From: Urophycis tenuis
Lineage: Eukaryota > Chordata > Actinopteri > Gadiformes > Phycidae
DNA: 64,000 nucleotides
Assembly (NCBI GenBank): GCA_036785325.1
Contig: JAXIVH010000015.1
Location: 5,614,101 to 5,678,100, forward strand
Reading direction: 5' to 3'
In this document: positions 45,805-57,753 of the stretch, one piece after another
Layout of the letters: every line of letters begins with the position of its first letter
Numbering within the stretch: the first letter of the stretch is position 1
The notes under the pieces: model-generated
What the model saw: only the letters and a program-made list of their open reading frames with translations
What the model was told of the DNA's origin: nothing
The model's database searches: none
Position numbers and translations under genes: made by a program

Positions 45805-45915
45805 CAACTGTCCAGTTGGTATAGCAAGGCATTAACTCCACTGGGGTTAGGGGTTCAAATTCCTGTCTGTCTCACTTGGTAGAGCAAGGCATTAACACTG
45901 CCAGGGTTAGAGGCC
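45805..45915 (+). mobile_element. Two tandem tRNA-like SINE heads
   Basis: GTTGGTATAGCAAGGCATTA is followed by GGGGTTCAAATTCC, and then CTTGGTAGAGCAAGGCATTA by CAGGGTTAGAGG. The two copies of a tRNA-like A/B box region are about 50 bp apart and are a different SINE family from 44914. No further body is clear. Confidence 0.5.
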
Positions 45916-46174
45916 ACCTGTACTAAGACTATATAAGACCCCTTGGATGAGAGTCCACCATTACCCACCAGATCAAGGAAGAACCAACCAATGAAAGAAA
46001 AAGTATTCTAGAGTGTGGAAACACAGCATCGTGAGACCATCCAGATATTCAAGGTTGTTTTGCAATTAATATCTTGGGCTGCGGTTGAAAATATTGAAAG
46101 TGGCAGCCTTGATAAGAGCTTTTCTAAATGCCGAGGAAAAGTGTTTAAATGATTCTGTTATTTCCGTTAGCATT

Positions 46175-46550
46175 GTCATTTAATTAATCCCAATGAAGAA
46201 TTAATGTTGAAATATGATATAATTAAACACACACACACACAAACACACACATAATGATAATGATAATGCTAGTGCTAGTCTGAGGATGATTTCAATTTCT
46301 GATTCATCAGTGGTCTTTGTCATGACTGTGAGGTATGTATGTGGGGCATGTATCAGCTGACAGCAAAAGCACGTGCGTGGCACATTAACAGTGTGACCCA
46401 GTGCACCAAATAAACAAACAACGAGAAGAGATACAGACGGCATACAGCGGTTGAGGAGGATCTGTATCCTCTGGTACCTGCACGACTCTGACCTACACAG
46501 TTCCAATGACATCATACTTCAATGTGATGTATTCACTGGGATAACTCAGA
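46175..46550. repeat. Dispersed repeat, copy 1 (unclassified)
   Basis: Aligns by eye with 49030-49450: both carry TGATAATGC, CTAGTCTGA, GTGGGGCATGTATC, AGTGTGACCCAGTG and CACTGGGATAACTCA in the same order. The two copies flank the second restriction-like-endonuclease LINE. The family is unknown to me and has no coding capacity. Confidence 0.7.
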
Positions 46551-46849
46551 CAGACAGAGAGACAGACAGAAATACTGTGACAACCCCAGGAGAAACCGGA
46601 GCAAGGCTCAGTGCGCGACTTAAGACACATAATTAGTCCGTGTATTTTTCTTTCGTCGACCAGCATCCGTCACCACTCCGCAACTACCTTTTCATTACCT
46701 TTCATCATCCTCTCATCTCCCGCAAACCATCATATACAGGAAAATCAGCTGGAGCGCAACGTCATTCACAGGTGGACACCCTGCTTCACTGATGTTTCGT
46801 TGATAAGCCCACGACATCTCCACAGGGCTCAACGGCGAGACCTGGCGTC

Positions 46850-48835
46850 CCAGGTGCGCCCCCCTCAGCTTTTACCCCCTGATGGTCACTTTGCAGCCCA
46901 ATTGGGGTCCTTCCTCTTGATCCACAGCCAGCTGCTGCCTCGATCGGCAGCCTCTGACAATGATCTGATGGCTTGTCGAAAGGCCTGTCCTCGCACTCCC
47001 ACTCCCTTCAGAAGCTTGACTGTGGATGTGGCAACAAAGTCTCTGCATCCGACCTCAACAGGAAGCACATGGGCCCACCAGCCACGTTGTTCTGCCTCTG
47101 CTGCTATGTCGGATTACTTCAGGCGTTTGCATTCATATGCTTCACTGACTGCAGCCTCCCATGGTACAGTCAGTTCTACAATGAAAAGCGTTTTTTGCAA
47201 GGTTGACCACAAGACCAGGTCCGGCCTGAGATTAGTTGTGATGATCTCAGACGGAAAGACGAGCTTCATTGTCAAGGAAGGTCGCTTCCACTCCAGCAGA
47301 TGTTTTTGCTGGGAGTTGTCCTGCTCTTATGAAAGGGGTGGTGTTCGGATATCCAGATGCTGAGGGAGGAAGGGCGTTGTTGGTAGATCTTCTTTCTTCC
47401 AGAGTGATCGCCAGTTGTCGTAGGACCTGGTTGTGTCTCCAGGTGTAGTAGCCTTGGGACAAACTGGTTTTGCAGCCAGTGAGAATGTGCCTGAGTGTTG
47501 CAGGGATTTGGCAGAGAGAACATGTTGGATCCTCTCCGAGCCACTGGTTTAGGTTCTTGGGTGAGGGAAGAACATCGTAGGTGGCTCTGATGGTGAAGCT
47601 GAGTTGGCTTCCTTTCATCTCCCAAAGATCCCTCCATGTGAGCTCACGATGTTCCAGGTTTTCCCAGCGAGGCAATTGGCCCTGTTTGGACTGCGAGACT
47701 GCCTTTGCACATCTTGCTGCCTCTTCCTGCTGTCGGACCTCAGCCACCACCAGCTTCTCCTCTGGGTTGATGTTGCCTTGTGCCATGTGGGTCGGCTTGT
47801 TCCAAGTCCAAACCCACCTCTTCCATCTCTTCCACTTGCACTCCTTTTGCACCTGTCCTGCAATGTCTCCATGTCTGAGAGCAGATTTATTTTGCTCTAC
47901 AGCCTCAGTTGGGATCCATTTCCTGCCAGTTGCCAGTATAGGGGCAGCCGCTCGGATCGCATCATCTTGAGACTCGGTCAGGGTCATGTTCAGCCTCACT
48001 TTGGTGCATTTGTACTCCTCTGTGAGGCTAGAGACAGGGCCCCATGCCCATACAAGCCAATATTGCTGAGGCAACAGGGAAGACCAAGCCACTTCTTGAT
48101 GTAAGAGCTGACTGTCCTCTCCAGCGTCTCGACTTTGGTCATGGGGATCTCATAAACTGTTAGAGGCCACATCAGGTGGGGGAGCAATCCAAACTGCAGA
48201 CACCACAGTTTCAACTTGCCAGGAAGCAAGGCCTTGTCGATACTGGCAAGGCCTTTGATGGTTTCTTCCCTCAGCTGATCGCTCTGGTCTGAGTCTTTGA
48301 GGTTCTCGTTGTACCAGCGCCCTAGGCTCTTAATGGGTTGCTCTGACACCAAAGGAATGGGTATATCCTTGATATAGAACCTCTGGTCCACAACTTTTCC
48401 TTGAACAATGGATATGCTCCTGGATTTGCTGGGTTTCAGCTTCATCCATGCCCATGTGATGTTGTCATGAAGCTTCTCTAACAGCCGTTTCGTGCATGCA
48501 ATGGTTGATGTTAAGGTGGTCATGTCATCCATGTAGGCGCGAATGGGAGGTAGACGCTGTCCATACTGCAGACGTTCACCTCCTACAACCCACTTGGACG
48601 CTCGGATGATCAATTCCGTTGCCATGATGAAGGCTACTGGGGAGATGGTATATCCTGCCATTATTCCTATTTCCAGGGAGTGCCATGATGTTGTGTATTC
48701 TGTTGCTTTGACACAGAATTGCAGGTCTTGGAAGTAGCTTTTGACAAGGTTTGTGATGGTATTTGGGATGTGGAAGAAGTTGAAGGCTGTCCAGATGAGG
48801 GAATGAGGGACAGATCCCTGAAGTGTCCATTGTAA
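46850..48835 (-). mobile_element. Second RLE-type non-LTR retrotransposon, 5'-truncated and broken
   Basis: Minus-strand pieces: 48661-47996 with RT palm motif AYMDDMTTLTST and a motif B reading MAGYTISPVAFIMATEL, then KLKPSKSRSISIVQGKV; 48092-47247 with a zinc knuckle (CSLCQIPATLRHILTGC); 47068-46886 with the C-terminal block VEVGCRDFVATSTVKLL ... SSWLWIKRKDP. Each has a counterpart in the 28870-32390 element, including the final SRWLWIRRGDP-like block, but the identity is low, so this is another family of the same lineage. The RT fingers and N-terminus are absent, and frameshifts break the endonuclease. Confidence 0.82.
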
Positions 48836-49460
48836 TGTTTTCCATTGATGTTTTGTGTTGAATTGTGTTCGCTAAATTAACTCACTGGGAGCATAAACAG
48901 TGTTGCTGATTTTATATTCACACTGTCTCCCACTGGCCATGGCCTCCCTGCAGAAATAATTATGTATAAACAGGGTGCTGGCACAATGTGTGTTTGTGTG
49001 TGTGTTGTATCTTCCTCAAAGTATTTGAATTAATCCCAAGGAAGAAATCATGTTGAATGCGTTGAATGCGTTTGATATAATCAAACGCATGCACACACAC
49101 ACACTTGTGATAATGCATGCTAGTCTGATGATGACTTCACCTTCTGACTTATCGGTGGGCTTTGTCCTGACTGTGGGGTCCAATCAAAGGCCTGATTGCA
49201 GGTGGGGCATGTATCGGCTTACAGCAACCACTAGAAATGTGTCACTGAGGCTTGAGAGGTTATAGGGCGTGGCACATTATCAGTGTGACCCAGTGTACCA
49301 AAGAAACAAACAGATAGCAAACAGATGGTTGAGGAAGATACTGTATGTCTTTATATTACCTGTATCCCCCTCTGACCTACTGTACCGACTCTGACCTACA
49401 TAGTTTGAATGGCATCGTGCTTCAATGTGATGTCTTCACTGGGATAACTCAACGAGTTTG
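48836..49460. repeat. Dispersed repeat, copy 2 (longest)
   Basis: The left part (48836-49000) matches 52541-52710, with AGCATAAACAGTGTTGCTGA and TGTCTCCCACTGGCCATGGC. The right part (49030-49450) matches 46175-46550. 49485-49560 (ATGTGGGTCAGCATTCAGCC) and the TTTTGTGTTCGCTAAATCAC-like part both recur at 58370-58500, so fragments of this family are scattered through the window. Confidence 0.7.
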
Positions 49461-49624
49461 AGGAAGACACCGTGCAGGTTACCTGAGGACCGCAAGACTG
49501 CACCACCTGAGGAAACAGGTTATGTGGGTCAGCATTCAGCCTGTGGGACGAGGGGTTGGAATCTTTAAATTGACTCATTTACAATTATATCATATTTTGT
49601 AGATAATTGCAAAAACATATTTAC

Positions 49625-49625
<1 letters not shown>

Positions 49626-49680
<55 letters not shown>

Positions 49681-49704
49681 GTTATTATCATTATTATTAT
49701 TATT
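49626..49704. repeat. (ATT)n microsatellite
   Basis: ATT triplet array immediately 5' of the outer L2 element. Confidence 0.95.
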
Positions 49705-50577
49705 TCTCCTCTCAGACTTCACCTCCACAGTGTCAGCAGCCAAATCCACATTCTACCGGAACAAGATCAACTCCTCTTCCTCTAAAACAGTTTTCCAAAC
49801 TGTTTTCCAAAACTCCTCTCTCCTCAACCCTCCCTCCCCTCCCCCCACTACTTCACTCACTGCTGACGATTTTGCCGACTACTTTACCAAGGAGGTGACG
49901 GACATCAGCATCCTCTTTGCCCCTGCTACCTTCCCTAACTCCACCTCCACAGCTATTCTCCCTCCCCCAGCTCCCGCCTTTGCTAGACTTAATCGTTTTA
50001 CCCCTCTCTCTTCCGAAGAGGTCCTGAAACTGAAACCTGTCCTTTTGACCCCATCTCCTCCTCCCTTCTCCAGGCCATTTCGACCGTCATTCTACCCTTC
50101 ATCACCTCCCTCGTGAACTCTTCCCTCAGCTCAGGTCTTGTCCCTACACCCTTCAAAACTGTCAGAGTCAAACTCCTTTCTAAAACTCTGGAACGTGCAG
50201 TCTCTAACCAACTGTCCTATCAGAAAACGACTTGCTTGATCCCCATCAGTCTGGCTTCAAGACTGTGCACTCTACAGAGACGGCCCTGACGGTGACTGAA
50301 CCTGACGGTGACTGAATCCCGCCAAAGCCTCTTCCCTCTCGTTGGTGCTTGTTCTCCTCAACCTGTCTGCGGCGTTCAACACCGTGAACCACCAGACCCT
50401 CCTCGCCACCCTTGCTGAACTCGGCATTACTGACACTGCGCTAGCCTGGTTCACATCTTACCTTATGGATCGCACTTATCAGGTCACATGGAACGGCTCC
50501 TTGTCCAAACCCCGCTCGGTAAACACTGGGGTCCCTCAAGGCTCAGTACTAGGACCGCTTCTGTTCTCCCTATATAC
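49705..50577 (+). mobile_element. Outer L2 LINE, 5' part (continues at 52049)
   Basis: Plus-strand reverse transcriptase of L2 type: DFADYFTKEVTDISILF, then LVLLNLSAAFNTVNH (RT motif A with the catalytic D changed to N) and TGVPQGSVLGPLLFSLYT (motif B). It has frame breaks. The frame stops at 50577, where an L2 copy in the opposite orientation is inserted, and its sequence resumes after 52054. Confidence 0.88.
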
Positions 50578-52048
50578 ATTTACATTTAGGGCACTTTTAT
50601 CCAAAGCGACTTATAAAGAGTACATTTGTCATAAGGAGGTGAAACATTTCATTGCTGCTAATACAGTAAGAAAGTCACCAGAACAAGTTTCAAGCATTTC
50701 AATTGCTAGATTAACCATTGCTAGTATACAACATCTCTGACTAAGTGCCAAGTTACAAAGAGTGATTAAAGTGCCATATTACAAAGAGCGATTAAAGTGC
50801 CAAGACGTGCAACAAATAAGAGCTTGAGGGTAGGGTTATGCAGGGTTCAGGTGAACTCTGAACAAGTGGCTCTTGAGTCTCTTCCGGAAGATGGGGAGTG
50901 ACTCTGCAGTCCTGACATTGGCAGGGAGCTCGTTCCACCACTGCGGTGCCAAAACGGAGAAGAGTTGAGATTTCGCCATCCGGCCTTTTCCTTCTTTTAG
51001 TGATGGCGGTACCAGTTGACCAGCTGAAGTAGTTGAAAGGAGTGCTCGAGCAGGGGCGTGGTGTTTCACTAATGTTTGGAGGTAGGTAGGGGCAGTTCCA
51101 TTGATGGCTTTGTAGGCCAGTGGCATCGTCTTGAATTTGATGCGAGCCACTACAGGAAGCCAGTGGAGGTCTTGGAAGAGGGGGGGCATGTGGGAGAATT
51201 TTTTTCGGTTGAACACGAGGCGTGCTGCAGCGTTCTGGATCTGCTGCAAGGGCTTAATTGCGGTTGCAGGGAGTCCAGCTAAGAGCGAGTTGCAGTAGTT
51301 GAGGCGGGAGATGACAAGTGCTTGGGTCAGGAGCTGTCACTTCCCTCGTGAGGAAAGGCCGGATCCTGTGGATGTTGTAGAGAGCAAATCTATAGGAGCG
51401 GGTCACCGCAGTGATGTTTGCAGTGCAGGACAGTTGGTTGTTGACTATTACTCGCACTACTTGTACATTGTACATTGTTTACACTTTTTTTTTAACATGT
51501 TTCTGCTACTGTTAGTAACTGTTAGTAACCGTTTAATACCTCGACGATCACTACCTCCATCTGCACTGTTTACTTTCACTTTATTAACTACCGTTAATTA
51601 TCGTCACTTTAATAACTACTGCCACTTTTCATGTTTTTCAATTTTGCACCTTATTCTGCATTCCTGCATTTAAACCTGCACCTTTATCGCACATTTGCCC
51701 TTCTGGTTAGAATGCCAACTGCATTTCGTTGTCCCTGTACTTGTACTCTGCACAATGACAATAAAGTTGAATCTAATCTAATCTAATCTAATCTAATTAT
51801 GCCCAGCTTCCTTGCGGTCGGTGAGGCAGATACTGTGATGCCCTCGACTGAGACCAGCAGGTCCCTGTGAGGGCAGTCTTTCCCCGGCATGAAAAGAAGC
51901 TCAGTCTGCGAGATTGAGCTTGAGTTGAGGCGCAATTGTGCAAGAGCTTTGATGTCTGCCAAGCATTCTGAGATGCGTGTTGCAATCAGAGTGTCTGAGG
52001 GGGGGAAGGAGAGGAACAGTTGAGTGTCGTCCGCATAACAGTGATAGG
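50578..52048 (-). mobile_element. Inner L2 LINE inserted into the outer L2 (minus)
   Basis: Starts (3' end) with ATTTACATTTAGGGCAC, the complement of the L2 terminus. It carries the L2 C-terminal coding part at 51249-50836 (QNAAARLVFNRKKFSHM, HWLPVVARIKFKT, WWNELPANVRTAESLP, FRKRLKSHLF) and 5'-truncates at the HCYADDTQLF box near 52040. ATATAC at 50572-50577 and 52049-52054 is the likely target-site duplication. It is itself interrupted by 51451-51795. Confidence 0.88.
51451..51795 (+). mobile_element. LINE 3' fragment with (TCTAA)n tail, inserted in the inner L2
   Basis: 345 bp ending ACAATAAAGTTGAATCTAAT with about five TCTAA units. ATTA flanks both sides (51447-51450, 51796-51799). L2 coding sequence continues on both sides of it. 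It is homologous to the minus-strand copies at 41258 and 45106. Confidence 0.82.
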
Positions 52049-52540
52049 ATATACCAAATCTGTAGGCTCTGTAATCACATCACATGGCTTCTCCTATCAC
52101 TGTTAAGCGGACAACACTCAACTGTTCCTCACACACACTCTGATTGCTCCAAACATTAGTGAAACGCCCCAGCTCCACTCAACTACCTCAGCTGGTCGGC
52201 TGGTATAGCCATCACTAAAAGGAGAAAAAGGTCGGATGGCAAAATCTCAACTCTTCTCCATTTTGGCATCACAGTGGTGGAACGAGCTCCCTGCCAATGT
52301 CAGTGCTGCAGAGTCACTCCCCATCTTCCGGAAGAGACTCAAGACGCACAGAGTTCGGCTGAACACTGCATAACCCTACCCTCATGCTCTTACTTGTTGT
52401 ACGTCTTGGCACTTTGATCGCTCTTTGTAACTTGGCACTTAGGCATACTAGCATACTAGCAATGGTTCATCTAGAAATTGAAATGCTTGAAACTTGTTCT
52501 AGTGACTTTCTGTCCTAAATGTCCTAAATGTAAATGTAAT
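52049..52540 (+). mobile_element. Outer L2 LINE, 3' part
   Basis: Resumes with TAGGCTCTGTAATCACATCA and a decayed YADD box, jumps by internal deletion to the C-terminal coding part (SQLFSILASQWWNELPANVS-like), and ends with CCTAAATGTAAATGTAATG. Confidence 0.82.
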
Positions 52541-52710
52541 GTATCCATACATGTTTTGTGTTGATTTGTGTTCACTAAATCAACTCACCGGCAGCATAAA
52601 CAGTGTTGCTGACTTTATATTCCCACTGTCTCCCACTGGCCATGGCCTCCTTGCAGTAATAATTGTGTATAAAGGGGGTGCTGGCACAGTGTGTGTATGT
52701 GTAAACTCAG
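52541..52710. repeat. Dispersed repeat, copy 3 (partial)
   Basis: Matches 48836-49000 closely (AGCATAAACAGTGTTGCTGA, TCTCCCACTGGCCATGGCCT). 52711-53360 beyond it is unique, with no gene seen. Confidence 0.75.
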
Positions 52711-53363
52711 CAAGTTAATGTGCAGCCTCTCGATAGTCTCTCTGTACCATGATACCCTCTCTCATTCTCTTCTTGATTCAATTTGGACTACAGGATCAGG
52801 TTCAGATTGTGTGTAAACGTGACCCATGTAAGGATAACGTCTGGCCATGCGACAGCTGTATCTACTCGTGAGCACAGGTCAGAGCTCTCTGGTTAGGGAC
52901 TGGAACTCAGCCAGTCATAGGACTTCCATGGAGGAGAACCACGTGTTCAAGACCCATCGCTGACATAACTTGATCTTATCGACCAACCCAGGGCCCACGT
53001 CACACATGCATGCATGCTTCAGTACGCCTCGTTCCTGCCGTCCCTGAGATTTAAATGTTTCTATACATAATAAACGATGGCGCAGGGTAGAGAAAAGCTC
53101 CCGACGACATAAAACAAGTCTTTTTTATCAAATAATTGCCGCATGAAGGAAAAAAAGATAAAACGCTTTAAAAAAAAAAAGCTTTAAACTGAAAACACTC
53201 AATTATGCATTCAAGTGATGGTTCATGCAAAATGTTATCAGTAAACCTTGCCCAAAAGAAGCATGACTTGCAAAGGAATGATTACATAACACTAATATAG
53301 TGTGGATGTATAGTGCGCACACATGTTCATGTGTGTGTTTATATGTGTACATTGTATGTATGT

Positions 53364-55699
53364 ATAAGATAAGATAAGATAGTCCTTTATTAATCCCCCT
53401 TAGGAGAAATTGACAGTGACCAGCAGTACAGTGGGAAAAGGAGTACTAAAAGCAAGAGTATATGTACAATAAATAAATGTACCAATTTGAGATAAAATTA
53501 TAATAAAAAACTATTAGAATAAGATAAAATAAAACATAATTTATACATTGTAACCGTCCGTTTGTAGGTGACCTGTGCGTTGATAGAAAAATATGACTAA
53601 AGTGTAAATATAAATATGCAATGTGCAGGGTTTCTGAGGTGATGGAAAAAATATAAATAAATAACAAGGTTTAAACAACAGACAGTCCTGAGGTGTGGGG
53701 TGTGGTGTTTAGTTCATAATCAGGAGGTGTTGGGGCTTTCCGGACGTTAGGAGCGGGGGATTGAGGTGTTGTAGAGTCTGAAGGCTGATGGGATGGAAGA
53801 GCCCCCCAAGCGCTTTGAGGCACGTGGCTGAGTGAGCCTGTGGCTGAACGTGCTCCTGAGTTGCCTCAGCTCGGCATAGAGAGGGTGAGAGGGATTGTCC
53901 ATGATCGCCTGCAGCTTTCCCCTCACCCTCCTCTCTGTCACAGCCTCCACACAGCCCAGCTTCATCCTCACCACAGAGCTCGCCTTCCTCACCATCTTAT
54001 TCAGCTTGCTGGCACCTCCACTCCCGATGCCTCCTCCCCAGCACACTACAGCGAAGAAGTTGACACTGGCTACCACAGACTGGTAGAACACCCGTAGCAG
54101 CCTAGTGCACACATTGAAAGACCTGAGCCTCCTTAGGAAGAACAGCCTACTCTGTCCCTTCCTGTAGAGGGCCTCAGTGTTTTCCGACCAGTCCAGTTTA
54201 TTGTTTACATGCACCCCAAGGAACTTATAGGTGTCCACCATTTCCACATCCTCCCCCTTGATGGAAACAGGTATTGGGGGGCTCTTTCTGCGCCAGAAGT
54301 CCACCACTAGCTCCTTGGTTTTCCCGGTGTTGAGGTGAAGGTGGTTCCCATCACACCAACCCAGAAAGTTCTTAACTAGTTCCCTGTACTCCTCCTCCCT
54401 ATTATCTGTGATGTGTGCCGGTGTTGCTTGTCACCACGTCTGACAAGCAGTGTTGCAGCCTGACATACTGCGGCCTGTCCGTGAGGTAGTTTGTAATCCA
54501 TGCCACCATGTCAGGATCCACCTGCATCAGCCACGGTGTCAAAAGCACTGGAGAATCGAAGAACATGATCCTCACCATGCTCTGCGGCCTCTCCAGGTGT
54601 GTGTAAGCTCTGTAAACCAGGCAGATGATGGCATCCTCCATGCCAATGTGGGTCTAGTACGCAAACTGCAGTGGGTCCAGGCAGTCATGCACCATGGGCC
54701 TGAGGTGCTCCAGAACCATCACTCTCGAAGGTTTTTCATGACATGTGACGTTAGAGCCACAGGTCTGAAGTCTTTTGGAGCGTTGGGTCGACCCTTCGTC
54801 GGCACAGGGACTACGCAGGATGTCTTCCAGAGAGTTGGCACCTTTTTCAGCCTCAGGGAGAGGCCGAAAAGATGCGTGAACACTCCTGCCAGCTGCTCCG
54901 CACAGATCTTGAGCACCCTCGGGCTGATGTTGTCCGGTCCTCTGGCTTTGTTTGTCCTGATCCTGGTGAGCTGCCATATCACGTGGCTGGTGTTGATGAT
55001 TGGGGTTGCTATTGCTGGGGTAGCTGGAATAGTTGGGGGTGTGGTGAGGGGATGACTGCCCTCTGGGCTGGACATTGGTGCAGCCTCCCTGTAAGTGTGG
55101 AAAGGGAGAGAGAGAAAGAGAGAGGGTGGTGCTGGGAGGGGAGGTGCAAAAGCTGCCATGCCCGGGTCTTGCGGTGCAGCAGAGAGATGAGTAGAGCAGG
55201 AGGGGGGATGGGGTGTAGGTCTGGTCTCAGTTGGTGAGTCAAATCTGTTAAAAGACAGGTTTAGCTCGTCGGCCCATTCCTTTGTCCCCTCCTGTGATCC
55301 TCCAGCATTTTTCATGCCAGTGATGGTTCTCACCCCCACCCACACCTCTCAGGGGTTATTCTGCTGCAGCTTCCCCTCTATTCTGTTCTTGTAGCAGTCT
55401 TTAGCCCTCCTCAGTTCCCTCCTCAGCTCTCTTTGTATTTCCCTCTGTGTGTCCTCATTGTCTCTTGCCATGAGGGCTCTCCTCTTCCAGTTCAACAGGA
55501 CTTTGATGTCCCTGTTGATCCAGGGTTTGCTGTTGGGGAAGCAGCGGACTTTCTCGGTGGGGACAACACTCTCCTCACAGAACTTTATATAGTCTGTGAG
55601 ACATTGAGTGAGACCCTCAATATCGTCGCCGTAGTCTTCCTGAAACACTCCTGTCCTGTAGCACTCCTTCAGGGCCTCCTCAGACCACTGCTGCACAGT
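53364..55699 (-). mobile_element. CR1-group LINE, probably Rex1-like, 5'-truncated
   Basis: Minus-strand coding in pieces. 55699-55352 is the linker upstream of RT (ECYRTGVFQEDYGDDIEGLT, SKPWINRDIKVLLNWKRRAL). After an in-frame TGA near 55350, 55345-54719 follows with RT motifs (ARGPDNISPRVLKICAEQL, GRPNAPKDFRPVALTSHVMK). Next are DPLQFAY, then MQVDPDMVAWITNYLTDRPQ, then 54307-53747 (YKFLGVHVNNKLDWS, RLFFLRRLRSFNVC, MDNPSHPLYAELRQLR). Frameshifts separate them, and the catalytic YADD region is deleted. The 3' end has TCCTTTATTAATC beside an (AAGAT)n tail. The 5' side abuts a (TA)n array. The family name is inferred from the coding style. Confidence 0.82.
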
Positions 55700-55700
55700 A

Positions 55701-55805
<105 letters not shown>

Positions 55806-56345
55806 ATACTGTATATGTGCTTGGGCCAAATGTCATGAGTTGTCATGCTGTGGAGTGGATGGATAAGATGGGATGTGGGAGAGCTTGAGTGAGTGTGTAT
55901 GTGTGTGTGTTGTATTGTATTGTACTGTCTTGCCTCTGTCCTTCCGGAGATCCCCCTCGAAAACGAGATGTTTCATCTCAAGAGGTAATCCACTCTACAG
56001 CAATAACATTTCAAATATAATAATAGCTCTGCCATATCAAGTCATCTTGGAAGAATGTGAAGTCACTCCTATGAAGTGGACAGAGGAAATCCCTTGAAAG
56101 AACTCATATGGTACTTTGTTAGATAGTACTGTATCTCAGGCTGTGTCAGTACACCTCCCTCAATTGGTCTCCCGATACCCCTCATACCCCTGTGATCTCG
56201 ACCATGCAATGGTGCAGCCAGTGGGTTGGGAACAGGTAGGATGAGGTGCCTTGCTCAGGGACACCTCGACACCCAGTGAGGAGGATCAGATAGGGTAACC
56301 AGACCACCTGCTCATCTCCAAAGGTCTGCGCGGGGCCCCAGTGGA
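55806..56345. other. Intergenic, SINE-like scrap
   Basis: 56235-56320 has GAGGTGCCTTGCTCAGGGAC, also found near 21708 and 26228, and is probably the body of a tRNA SINE. No gene recognised in the rest. Confidence 0.4.
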
Positions 56346-56349
56346 AAGC

Positions 56350-56860
56350 GTCTAATGCTGGGCTTACACCAAAAGATTTTCACAGTCCCAGAATAAAAAC
56401 TGAAAGTCTTTAGTAAATCTAGGAGTTGTACTGGAGTCACAGCGCGCTCCCGTCATCTCCATCTTTAACTTTAAGGTAGCAATCTGGTAGTAATCTGCGC
56501 TGCTTCAGATCAGTCTTTTCCTAGTCTTGGACTTGCGATAATATCAAACGTGTTTGAAATTATCGCAAGTCGTAGTGACGTAACATAATCAACAACCAAT
56601 AGATGAGCTCTGACAAAAGTTTTTACTAAGGGCATGATGGGAAAAAAATGGTGGGAAAAAAGAATAAAATAATCTAGTTGTAGTCTTGTAAATAGTGATC
56701 CTGCAAGATTCAGTCTTTGTAAAATCGCAGTCTGAGACTAGGCTGTGACTAAAAACTCTAAACACTTGTCTTTAGATGTGAGCAGGTGTGAGCTGATAGT
56801 TTTCCAAGAGTATTTTCCTAATCTTTTCAAAGTCTTCTGATGTGTGGGTAGCATAAGGCA
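56350..56860. mobile_element. Possible MITE with central palindrome
   Basis: The left part TGCTGGGCTTACACCAAAAG and the complement of the right part, TGCTACCCACACATCAGAAG, are similar enough to be diverged terminal inverted repeats. Inside is a hairpin with 20-bp arms at 56530-56549 and 56552-56571 (one mismatch). CCAAT, GATGGGAAAAAAATGG and repeated GTCTT motifs fill the interior. There is no transposase frame and no clear target duplication. Confidence 0.45.
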
Positions 56861-57039
56861 GTAGGAAGCGTCTAAGGGTCAGGTGACTGCCCCTGTGAGA
56901 TCATCAGTGGCTTGCGTGAGACCTGGCCAAGTGGCATACCTCAGCTCGGTCATGAGAAAGCTTTGGAGGCGTATCCTCGATTCACTTTGATTTTCTCTCT
57001 TTCTCGCTCAGCTGGTGAGGACACACGTGTGCACGCAGG

Positions 57040-57246
<207 letters not shown>

Positions 57247-57284
57247 TTTTTTTAATCTAGTTTTGAGTAAACCGTGGTGGTATG

Positions 57285-57745
57285 CAGTGTTGGGAACGTT
57301 ACTTTAAAAAAGTAATAAGTTATAGTTACTCCCTACTTGTTCCAAAAAGTGACTGAGTTAGTAACTGAATTGCTCTATAATAAAAGTAACTATTATCAGG
57401 GAAAGTACCCATTTGCGTTACTGTAAAAGAAAAAAGAAAAAGAAAAGTTGCTCGCTGTTTGCCATTTCTGCTGCATCATCGAACCTGTTTGGTGTGTGTG
57501 TGTGTATGTGTGTGCGCGTGTGCGTGTAAAAACACCTATGAAAAACACTGGCTCCGATTGGCTACCATGAAACATGACTCTGCCTTACCCAATCATAACC
57601 TTATCTCGTTTTTAACCCACCCGGTCTCTTCACTAGCAGTTTGTGTGTGGAGCCGGGGGTGCGTTCGGATTATGCAGTTTATTCAATCAATGCATAACGC
57701 ACCACATTTAATTCAGTAACGATAACAGTGTTATTACAAACACTG
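57285..57745. mobile_element. Non-autonomous hAT element with perfect 8-bp target duplication
   Basis: GTGGTATG at 57277-57284 is repeated exactly at 57746-57753. The element starts CAGTGTTGGGAACGTTACTT and ends TTATTACAAACACTG, giving CAGTGTT terminal inverted repeats. It is 461 bp with AGTAACT-rich subterminal sequence and a (GT)n inside at about 57490-57520. There is no coding capacity. Confidence 0.92.
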
Positions 57746-57753
57746 GTGGTATG

